Source: Euclidia mi
Taxonomy: Eukaryota > Arthropoda > Insecta > Lepidoptera > Erebidae
NCBI GenBank assembly: GCA_944739405.2
Contig: OX123187.2
Span: 42,264,394 to 42,328,393, forward strand
DNA: 64,000 bases
Direction of reading: 5' to 3'
Within the stretch, counting starts at the first letter, position 1. Each line of letters starts with the position of its first letter. This document shows positions 36,101-48,100 of this stretch, piece after piece. The translations under genes and the position numbers were made by a program. The notes below the pieces were generated by a model. That model did no database searches. It saw only the letters and a list, made by a program, of their open reading frames with translations, and was not told where the DNA came from.

Positions 36101-39100
36101 ACCTAGCAAGACCAAAGCTCAGTACTTCAACGCGAAAGTGGAAGTACAAGAACGTGGCGAAACGAAAATCGGAGCTCGCGGCGTGGGGCACGAGAATCAT
36201 AGGGCTAAATGCTAGATAACTTCCTCGTAGCAGAGGGGCTTTTCTTAATGAACTCTTTTTGTAAGAACATGCCTAACAGGCAGTGGATTTGGTGCAATCG
36301 CAATAATATGACAAGCAAGGTGAAAGACTACATTACGACGGATTGAAAGCACATATTTAAAGACGGTGATCAATACGATAAACACCTGAAGCGATCACCG
36401 ACGAGTACGAGGCTCTCTTAATATAATCCTCAGAACTGAAAGGAAGCCTACTCTCAAACCTACATTGCCCCTCCCACCGACAACATTAAGCAGAAGAAGG
36501 CCACAGTGGTCACGGTGCTAGGAGATTCATCTCGAAAGATCTGCTCCGCATAGAGAAGAAAACAAGAAGTCTAATCTACCAGCCAAGACTCTCGAACTGA
36601 GGAGGAAAAGACGCGAGATGCCATCCTGTCGGCTGTCTTCCCCGGAAGGATGGGCCGTAAAACGAAAAATGCGAAAGCTTACGCAACGAAACCTCCAACG
36701 CTCTTACACTCGAGACATCGAGGCTGCGATTGAAAAAACCCCGGGGATCATAAGTCTTCGCTCTGCAGTTGAGGCGACACAATCAAACGACACTGCGATC
36801 GTGGATGGCCGCACCGCTAACTCAAAGTTCGAGATTCTCGAAAACGTTGAAAGATTTTTTACCTCGCGGGCAGAAACAACAATTAAACCTATTACCGACG
36901 ACCACAATGCCCTACTGTCGTACCACTACACCGAAGCCACCTCGAATGTCGATCAGAGTGAGGTGCGGGGGGCTCTTAAAAACAACAAAGCACCTAGTGA
37001 TGACGGAAATCCTTCGAAATGTAACTTATTAAAATCCTTTAAGCCGTGTAAGCCTAGACTAAGCTATATATTGCAGCAGAGAAACGTCCGCTGCCGTGCG
37101 CGACCCATTAACACCGCAGAATGCATGCATGAGAGCTGCCACGTTTTACCGTAAAATTATTATACCCTATGCTCTATGATATTCGTGCAATTGAGACGAA
37201 TCAAATGACAAAATTTTTTTTAAATCTTTTAATCCGTTTAGGGTGTATAGGTAAACTCAAGGACATACTTACAAACATACAAACAACCTAATGGAAGGAA
37301 AGAGGAACCCACCACGCACCCTCGAATTGACCACCCCAACTATTGCAATAGAAAAAGGTTGACAATATCGAACTCCTCTAAAAGGATAAGGGATATAGGA
37401 ATGGTATGGGTTCCAGGAAGATACCTGACTTGCAGTATCCCGCTGTATGCGCCGACTATTCTTCGACACGTGTTTCGCCTCTGCACGAGGCATCCTCAGG
37501 AACGATGGGCAACGACTGAGCGCTTTCCAACCGTGGGCATGTCTTATAAACGATTGTACTTTCTAATCCCCTCCCTCCGTTGCTCGACCTCCCTCCGTTG
37601 CTCGACTGATGTGAGTCATTATGACGGTGTGCGAATATATTCAGCAATGGGGACCCGTTAAAGTTGGTTTGATCGTTCAGTAATGTATGCTTGTCCCGCT
37701 TTGAAATCTCTAATTGTTCCAATACGCACATTCTAATACCCTTTTGACAAGTGTGTATGACGTCAAATGAATGTCCGCTATTTAAGGTATGACCCGATTC
37801 AAGTAAATGTTCGGCAAAATGAGACTTTTCCGGCTGGTTGTTTCTAAACGCCGCTAAATGTTCTTTATAATTCAGCTCAAAACTTCGACCCGTCTGTCCT
37901 ATGTACTTATTTTGGCATTGGTCGCATGTTAAGCAGTAAATACCGGACTTTTTGTTCTTGCATACTTTATCTTTACCATTGCAAAGAAATGTTAACGTTT
38001 TGTATGGTTTATAGGCTGATCTGATACCGTTCCTCCTCAGTATACGCGCCATACGGTCAGTTATGCTTCCAAAATAGGTAAGAACAGCGGTATTATTTAT
38101 AGGTTCTTTTATAGAGGGATATAAAAGTGACTTGGCCATTCTAAGTTGTTTTCCTCTAATCATCTTGTCAATTAGGCGTTTACTATACCCGTTGGATTGA
38201 GCTATATGATAAATAATATTTAATTCTCTGTTATATGATTCTACATTCAGTGGTACATTTAATAATCTATGAATCATACTGTGAAATGCTGCCATTTTGT
38301 GTTGCGATGGATGACAGGACGATGCTGGTATTGTACTATCTGTATACGTCGGTTTACGATAAATTTCAAATGAGTGTGAGGTACCCTCCCTTTTGATAGT
38401 CAAATCTAAGAAGTTTATTGAGCTGTTTTGTTCTATCTCCAATTCGAACTTAATTTTGGGGTGTATACTATTAATTCTTGTAAGAAAACAGTGAAGCTGA
38501 CGTTCTGTGTGTGTAGATTATTAAATGTACCACTGAATGTAGAATCATATAACAGAGAATTAAATATTATTTATCATATAGCTCAATCCAACGGGTATAG
38601 TAAACGCCTAATTGACAAGATGATTAGAGGAAAACAACTTAGAATGGCCAAGTCACTTTTATATCCCTCTATAAAAGAACCTATAAATAATACCGCTGTT
38701 CTTACCTATTTTGGAAGCATAACTGACCGTATGGCGCGTATACTGAGGAGGAACGGTATCAGATCAGCCTATAAACCATACAAAACGTTAACATTTCTTT
38801 GCAATGGTAAAGATAAAGTATGCAAGAACAAAAAGTCCGGTATTTACTGCTTAACATGCGACCAATGCCAAAATAAGTACATAGGACAGACGGGTCGAAG
38901 TTTTGAGCTGAATTATAAAAAACATTTAGCGGCGTTTAGAAACAACCAGCCGGAAAAGTCTCATTTTGCCGAACATTTACTTGAATCGGGTCATACCTTA
39001 AATAGCGGACATTCATTTGACGTCATACACACTTGTCAAAAGGGTATTAGAATGTGCGTATTGGAACAATTAGAGATTTCAAAGCGGGACAAGCATACAT

Positions 39101-42100
39101 TACTGAACGATCAAACCAACTTTAACGGGTCCCCATTGCTGAATATATTCGCACACCGTCATAATGACTCACATCAGTCGAGCAACGGAGGGAGGTCGAG
39201 CAACGGAGGGAGGGGATTAGAAAGTACAATCGTTTATAAGACATGCCCACGGTTGGAAAGCGCTCAGTCGTTGCCCATCGTTCCTGAGGATGCCTCGTGC
39301 AGAGGCGAAACACGTGTCGAAGAATAGTCGGCGCATACAGCGGGATACTGCAAGTCAGGTATCTTCCTGGAACCCATACCATTCCTATATCCCTTATCCT
39401 TTTAGAGGAGTTCGATATTGTCAACCTTTTTCTATTGCAATAGTTGGGGTGGTCAATTCGAGGGTGCGTGGTGGGTTCCTCTTTCCTTCCATTAGGTTAC
39501 AATTGAGTTCCGCCAAGTAACGCCTGATTCAATTAACTATACATACAAACAAACCAAAACCCGAAAAACGTTACACTTCTGCAGAAACATTGGGGTCAAA
39601 AGGGGGCGGCGAATTGCCAAACGGCCCCGGGCGGCAGAAACCCACGCTACGCCACTGGTGTGTTGCAGGATGATCTCTTAAACGCGAACACTCGGCTGTG
39701 CTACGCGGAGAAGTGGCTGTTCGCGCGTTTCGAGTCGCTGGAGCTGAAGCATGACAAGCCACGCGCGCCGCTACCGCGCCCCGAACACGAACACCGCGTG
39801 CACGCAGAGCTGCTACGCGCTTACGAGTTACAGATCAAAGTAATATGTTTTTTTTTTTCATAGACTCACGCCTGTATCCCCGAAGGGGTAGGCAGAGGTG
39901 TAATATTACACCCACATTTCGCCATGAATTTTAGGTCCCACGTAATAGGGGGCGAACCTATTGCCGTACCGGGCACATTACCAGACTCCGTACTGTTACT
40001 GGGAATTTCCTAACGGAAAACCCAATAACACTTTGCCCGACCCGGGAATCGAACCCGAGACCTCCCAATCCCACGCGCACATTTATGCAGCGAGATCAAC
40101 GAGGCAGTCTAAAAGTAATATAAATATCTAAAGTAATATGTAACCAGTAACTACTTATATTACTACTTTCCTTCCAAAATAATTATTTAAGCTCTAGCAA
40201 TAAATTCTCTATTTGTGGTTTTCATATTTAGGTACTGTTTCGAAGTTCTGTTGGTTGCAGCATGAATGGTAAGACGATGGGAACGACGAATTTGACATTA
40301 ATGGGCATCAGTTTGTGCCCTTACCATGACTAGTACTAAGTACTACCTAATCTCGCACAAAAACTTTCTAAATTTTACATACTACTTTGTTGATTATGAT
40401 ATACATATGTATTTACATAATCACGGAACCTAATTAACTAATCACACTTAAGCATTTTTATAAGTTATATGATTGTTAATGGCAGTTTAAGACGAATTTT
40501 ACTGCCTAAACGCCTCCGACTAAGTCAAAGCTACCGCCCGCCTCATATACCACGGAGATCGCGTGCACAACAGGTGGCTGCGCACTCAAGACTTACTGAT
40601 CAAAGTAACGCGACTAAACCACTTTTTCACCTGTGCTCATCTGCAAAGAAAACTCACAAAGAACACTTACCACCCCCCGTTGTTTCGCGGTCGGCATGAT
40701 ATAAAAAGAAGTGTTAAGAATGCTGTTACACATTAGCATCTAGAGGAGCATCATAAATATTAATTTGCGAGTAATTTTTAAACAAGAATTCTGGAAATAC
40801 ACCGAGCCTTTGTTCTCGCTACACCCCTTTTCTTACAACTCATGTGTATGAAATAACAAACGTAATTAACTATGCAATATGCTGTTATAATGTAGGTAAG
40901 CTTTACTAACTGTAGCCCTCGGCATCGTCATTTCCTAGGTTCAAGATACTCTTGTTTATTAAATCGCATATTTCACATGACCATACATGATGGCCGTAGA
41001 GTAATACTCCGTTGAAAAATAAGGCAGCGTGGCATAAGATTTTTTTATTTGTTGCATTTTATTTGGATCCATTCCGTCGCTATAAAAAGGTTCTAGATCG
41101 TTGGCGATGTGTAGATTTGCTGGCTTATTTTTCGTATATCCCTGTTAAAACGGTGTATATATTTAACGAATATGCTGTTGCTGTATATTTTTTTGAGATA
41201 CTGAAAAATTGGATAGCTACGCATTTTTTTAATTATTTGATACCGCTGATGTTGACGCATCTAATCAATTTTCTCTGCGTCATAATTTACAATAACAAGA
41301 CGGAATCAAGTTGTTCTACAGCCTTGTAGAAATAATTTTATACCCCAAGTCTGGTCGGGCAATTATTATAATTGCCCAACTAGACTAGGGATATAAAGGA
41401 CAAAAAGTACGATCTCATTTGTCTACTGTATGTACTTACTTGACGGAGATGTCTGATTGAATTTATTTTCATAAATTATTGGTGTATTCTCGGAACTATG
41501 GTATTGTTAGCAAGTAAATAATTCTTCTAGGAAAGGGAGGACGCTGTGGTGTACTGGCGTAAGCGCTATGATATCGACACAGCCGTAATAAGCGCCCAAG
41601 TTCAAGCGAAATGCGAAGAACTACGTATCGCCAGCGACAAACGAACAGAACTGCAGGAACTGGTGAGTTCACACAGATTACACAAGTAGTTAGGTAGATT
41701 GCAAGTTCGGCGAATTGCTAACGAAGACATGATTCGTTACCGAAGAATTACGGAAGGAAATAAACTATGTTTGGTAGCTACTACTTTTGCAAAATTACGG
41801 AAATATTTACAATACCTTATTCATTTGTCTGAGAACATTCGATGGTCGGTCGGACTTCCTTTTATTTTTCGCCTTAAAAAGATAGATCCATTAATAAAAT
41901 GCGAGCGAAATCGTACTGCCTTTTACGGTTTTGCATATTAACCTAATTATTGCAACTTATGCATTTCCTTACAGAAAATGAAAATTTATTGGGCCGGACG
42001 GCCAGCAATTGCAACCGCATACACCACAGGACCACTATCTCAATCTAATCCAGTTTCCTATCTCCCAATAAGGAGGTTTCCGTTTTATAATGAGATGTCT

Positions 42101-45100
42101 TGAGCTAAACTTAACTTACATAAATGCCAATGCAACGCTAAAAAATGTGGTTGCCGTGAGAATATCATACCCATAACCCATATGTAATCAGATTATTTCT
42201 TCTTGGAAACGAAATTATTCACTTCCAATGGGACAGTACAAATAACTATTTATTGGCTGAGGTGCACATTTGGTGGGAAAAATGGAATCAATACTCGCGA
42301 GTTGAGGTAATTGACCGATTATGGACGTGTCGTTCATCGGTAATTCCAGGATTTGGTGAATTTGGTTCGGTGCAGAAATTCCTGCATGCCTATATCGGTA
42401 GGATTCGCCTGATAATAAATTTTAACGTTGCTATCTTTCTGCATGACAGTTTCCTAAAATTGGTAATAATACGACATTCTTGGAAGGCCTACCTATACGT
42501 ATTTCTAAAGAAATATTTCTTTAAAAACAGTTTATGGGTTATCCAGTATCTAGTCATAAAATAAAATCATATTTCACAGGTTGTCATTGTGGCATAGGTA
42601 GTTCTTATATTATGCAAATATTCAAGACGCCCGATTATAATTATCTCCTTGAGTAAATATATCTTGCTGATTATTATTATCAAACAAATAGTAATTACGT
42701 GAAGAGGCATTTTATCATACTACCCAAAATTCACATCATACATCCGTGAAACTAAACTGGCAAATTTCCATGGGTATGGAAGCTTGCAAAAGTGGTTTCA
42801 ATACACAAGGGGCAGGAAGACGGGTTAGTTCCGAACTACCGACCTATCTCTCTTTTGTCAACAATGGCCAAAACCTTCGAAGCTCTTATATGTCCAATAG
42901 TCAAGAACCATTTTAAATGTTTACTAACAGATGCTCAACACGGGTTTGTTAATTTGCGATCCACATGTACAAATCTGGCTTGCTTTGTGGATGATGTAAC
43001 AGGTGTCCTGGATCGTCAGGGGCAGGTGGATGTTGTTTACACCGATTTTAGTAAGGCCTTCGATAAAGTACCCCATACAACACTGTTAAAAAAGATATCC
43101 CGATACGGTTTCACTGGTCCTGTGTTCTCATGATTAGAATCTTATTTAGATGATCGAAGATTCTACGTTGTTCCGGAACGTATATGATAACGTCTGGTGT
43201 GCCTCAGGGATCGCATTTGGGTCCGATATTGTTTAATATCTTTGTCAATGACCTTCCCTTGTGTTTCACCAATTCTGTGCCATATATGTAATAATATGTA
43301 TGCAGATGACCTAAAAATTTCTAAAGAGATTAAACATCCGGACGATGAATACAGATTGCAAAGTGACCACAATAAATTAGTTCAGTGGTGTTCACTTAAC
43401 GGTATGCATTTAAATCACCAGAAATGTCACTGTATACACTTCTCTAGAAAACTCAACCCTGTTGCAACATCATATAGCATTGACAATAACAAGCTCGTTG
43501 AGACTGGTCAGAGATTTGGGTGTAAGTTTGGACAAAAAGCTCACATTTCTGGCTCATTTGGATGATATTATCGGGAAGGCGTCTAGAATGTTAGGTTTCG
43601 TTGTTCGCAATGGCAAAGCCTTCAGGAAGGCCGACACTAAAATATTGCTTTACAATAGCCTAGTCAGAAGTGTACTGGAGTACTGCAGTCAGATATGGAG
43701 ACCGCACTTTGCCGTCCACGCGCTTAGACTAGAAAGAGTTCAAAAAAGGTTCTTATGGCATTTATGTCGGAGAATGGTTCTATCATATTTCTTAAAAACA
43801 TACGAAAGCAGACTCCAGCACTTTAAAATCCAATCCCTAGCTAAACGCCGAGACATCTTAGACCTGATGTTTTTATTTAAGGTATTTAGAGGATACATAG
43901 ATTGTCCGAGATTATTAAGTAAAATACAAATAAATGTGCCATCTAGATATCCCCGTAAACCTATTGTACCGCTTACTGCTCCGTTTAGACGTACACAGTT
44001 TGGGAGGAACTTCGTGATGCCGCGTATGTGCCAACTATTGAATTGGATGCAGCCCGTCAGTAGATATTAATTTTGACTCACTAGCCACGTTCCGTAAGGG
44101 AGTCGGCTAATATGTTTAGTTTAATGCAATTTAATAATCCATTAACGAATATCTTAATAAACATTTTTAATTTAATGTAATTTATTTTTTTGATTTGATT
44201 TTATTATTTTATTAATCCTGACTTAATTGTAATGTACTTTTGATTTAGTTTGCTATATTTGATTATTTTTTTCGTTTCTATTATCTATTATTTGTTAGAA
44301 TTTATATATTGTTAATTATATATAATATATTTCGTCTGTCTTTTAAATCCCAAATAATAATTATAACAATGATATTTCTACATTAGCATTACCATTAAAT
44401 ATTTTGTTCTTTTCACTGTACCTACTATTTGTTCAACTATATAATCTTTTAAAGTTAGCGGCCTGCCTTTTTTTGTTTTCACTATTATTTGTTCATAAAT
44501 ACTAATATTTAAATATTGCTTACTTATTTGTGCATGCAGTGGCTACCTTAAAAGGTTAAGCAAGTGACTAACATTTTATTGTATTTTATTATTGTGAATG
44601 CATTCTAGTAATAACCACTGGTGGTCCTTAAATAAATAAATAAACGTGGTGCTTGTCCCAGTGCCAAAATATCAAGCCAAGAAACTCATATTTCTCCTAA
44701 AAGACTTTGGTAAAACTTAAACTCAACTTTCAGCTTTTCTATTAGCCATTCATGCTATTAATATAGGTACCATGCTTATTGGACATACATATGTTGACGC
44801 TCTTGTTTACTAAGAATTCGATGGTACCTAAAGATTTTACCTACATTCTCTGGTCGACATAAGTGTTTCCAAGATTTTTATTACGACCATTTCTGCCTCT
44901 GGGAAAAAGGTTAGTAATAGCTATGACACATTACTTAAAAGTTGAAATCATATTACGATTAATTTACATTCCACCCGCGGTGCCGCTCGCTTGGGTGTCG
45001 GATATCGCGGCAATAGGTAGCCAAGGTAGGCAGTATAATATATTAATCGATGTATGTATAATTGTATAAGCTAATAAATATACATTTACTGCAAACATTC

Positions 45101-48100
45101 ATCAAAATCCGTTCAGCAGTTTCAGCCTAAAAGAAGGATAAATCAACAAACATCACATTTTCGCGTTTATAATAGGCGTTTATTATAATATATAAATATA
45201 TTTGTAGGTATGGATATAGGTAATATTAACCAACCTTTATGATTAATGATTATACTTGCAATTTGAAAAAAATCTCCGATTTAGGTACCTACTACTTATT
45301 TAAATTTACCTTTGGAAACAATGCATAAATTTCATCTAATCTAATCTTGTTATTCATTTATGTATCGCCGTCCCCGGAGAATAAAATGATAACTGCCACT
45401 GTCTTAGTTTTAGTGTTATGTCATTTTTGGGATCTGTAGGTGCTTATACATCTGCTCAATTTTTTTCCTAATTTTTATACAGTTATTTACGAAGTTACAA
45501 AATATTACAATAGTATTCAAAGATTTAAAACAAGTTTTAAATTACGAGAATAAAGTGTTAATATAGTATTATCAAAATTGATTCCCACTTGTTAGTATGA
45601 CAATCAGTCATAGAATTATGTTCTCATGAAAAAAATATGCGACTAGATAATGATAAATGCAGTTATCATTTTATTCTTGTTCAAAACCATCCAGTCGCTC
45701 TGTATAAGACGTGTTAGTAACTGATGGATAACTGATGTATGACTGTTATGCATTTGAAAAATGACAAGTGAAGAGTACAATATTTGATTCTGGTCAGGCT
45801 GTACGGAGAATAAAATGATAATCACCGTTAAACAACTTAGATGATGGCTAATTTTGACTAACCTTTTATTTTGAAATAATATCTCTATTTTGATAATAAG
45901 GTGTATTTCACTAAAACATTTAGAATAAACAAAAAATAACTGCTTACAATCATCTGTCTACGTCCAGTGTTTAAGGAGCAATCGACGAAAACATGTTTTT
46001 TATTTTTCCTGTAAAGTTGCATTTTTGTAGTTATCATTTTATTCTCCGGGGACGGCGGTATGTTTGTGACTTATCACAAATACCTACTTACATAGGTAGG
46101 TTCATTAGAAGTAAATTTTAACTGCATGGATGACTACATGTAGTGGTTCAAACGGCAGTTAAAGAAGCGACGTGTGTTTTGGACTAATGGGTGTGATCCC
46201 CACAGGTGTAACAGTATGTGTGACACAATAATTGTTTTTTCGAAATAAGCGATCTGTCCACCTGCTTGTTTCCGTGTGGGGACAAAGGAGACAGGACTAA
46301 AGAGTAAGATAGGACCAGATAGGACAAAATAGTAAAATCCGTCCCCCCTATTTTTATTATATTATATCTTTTATATACATTGTTTTATATATTATAATCT
46401 ATGCAATAAATGTAAATAAATCAAGAATTATTGATTAAGATAGTACCGATGAATGAAACACCTTATAAAACTGTTCCAAGCTAAGTTGACGATTGGTACT
46501 ACCTAATAGTGTTGTTTATAAATTATGTCGACTGATGCTTTTAAGAACTAATTTAATTCCACGAGGGCAATGCATGGGGATATGTTTTTAAAGAAAAATG
46601 TATTTTCACTAACAGATTCATCAAAAATGTGCTTTTTGAACGAAGATTTAAAGAAACTCGTAGGTATTCACGTGATAGTTCAAGCTAAGTATCAATTATG
46701 TTGTCCTGACTCGAGTTGTTTTCCTTAACTTACATAAAGTAATTACTCGTTCCAAGAAGAACGCAAAACTAGGTTTATTGCTCTGTGCATGTGGCCTTAA
46801 GTGGTATTTACATCTATTCCCATTTTGTACATATTATGTCATGAGAATATACTTTGCTGACTATCTCATTAGATCGGAGGTAGCGTGATGCAACATAATG
46901 GGCTACTGTTTGTATACTTAATGCAGTTCTTCGTACACGCCAGAAAATTATTATGTAAACTAATACCGCGAATGTACTTCTATAAAAACGAATTTAACAT
47001 CTGGAGCGCTCTCCACTGCTTTATATAACATGTAATTGATAATGTGGATTATCTGACAATTTATGGAATGTCTAGACCTAGACATTTCTAGAAATACGTT
47101 TTATTTGCTTATAGGCACTTAGGCAGATCTTGCCTTTTAGGTCAGCACTAACTGTAAAAGCCTTTCCAGAGAGCACCGAGAGCCGACTACTTAGAATTTA
47201 ACTTTTAATGTATCTTAATCTCAGTGCAAACGTAGGCGTTTCACCAAGCAGTCAGGGTGATATGATACTCTCTCTTTTTCAATTAGGTACTTGTCGAAAT
47301 AATTTTATGTGACACTGTTGTATAAAAGCACGGTGAAACTTATACCTAATCACTGGTCTTCTCGCACTTTTATAAAGTAGCAGGGTGAAATAATTTCAAA
47401 AGAGCAACTGCAGATTCAAATATGATGCATGATTTCCGTTGTAGTCAACATACAAGTATATTCTAACTTGTGGAACTTTTCGATGCTAGCTTACTACAAT
47501 CCAAATGTACACTCGAAACAGCAAATGATTACGTACTTACCTACTCTAGATTGCTTTAAATAAATAATCTGAAAAACAACTGATATTTCAAAGTCATGCA
47601 TGAGAAAGCAGCGGATTGTTAAAAAGTTTCCATTTCGAATGAAATGAACATAGCTAGAAGGACCTTGGCTGAATATAGTTACACTTACAAGTAGTACTTA
47701 ATAGGGAAAACCCATAAGACATTGGTCGAGTTCTAGGAATAAGCGAGGGACACTGGTTCTAAGTATCGAATTGACTAAGTACACCTAACTTACCTTATAC
47801 AGTAAAAAATAAGGCTCTATAGAGAAGGCCTCTATTGTGTGGCATAGGAATAGATGAAAATAATATTTTCTTAACAAATTCTGATTACATAAAATCTACA
47901 GGTCGCTTACGCTCGCCGTGACCCTAGACACAAAGGATTCCAACCAGGTACTAGGTACTATTCACCAAGACTAGGACAAAAAGCAGAAGGCGTGGTTATC
48001 CCGCCTTCTTCTTCTAAATCTCTTCTACCTTCTCTCTCTTACTTCTCTCTCCCTACAGGATGTTGAGCTGCCAGCGTGCGCACTAAAAGGAATACTGTGA

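Larger units (their letters stand above)
34334..39657. mobile_element. hAT composite element inserted at DRC9 exon 5 acceptor
   Basis: The ends are a perfect 17-bp inverted repeat, CAGTGGCGTAGCGTGGG, followed by related G/C-rich blocks (gccccgggcggc). The flanks are an exact 8-bp duplication, gtgtgttg, at 34326-34333 and 39658-39665. CAG ends and an 8-bp duplication indicate hAT. No hAT transposase was found. The inside holds a SINE (34543-34790), an RTE-like LINE remnant (35600-37160) and a Penelope-like inverted pair (37285-39498). Its right edge is 11 bp from exon 5. Confidence 0.85.

Noticed and set aside
37359..39520. 100- and 76-residue frames in both inverted-repeat arms
   Set aside because: They are antisense or downstream shadows of the Penelope-like coding region, doubled by the inversion.
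41012..41329. 105-residue hydrophobic frame in intron 5
   Set aside because: AT-rich DNA readily gives hydrophobic frames (Phe/Ile/Tyr), and no motif or context supports a gene.
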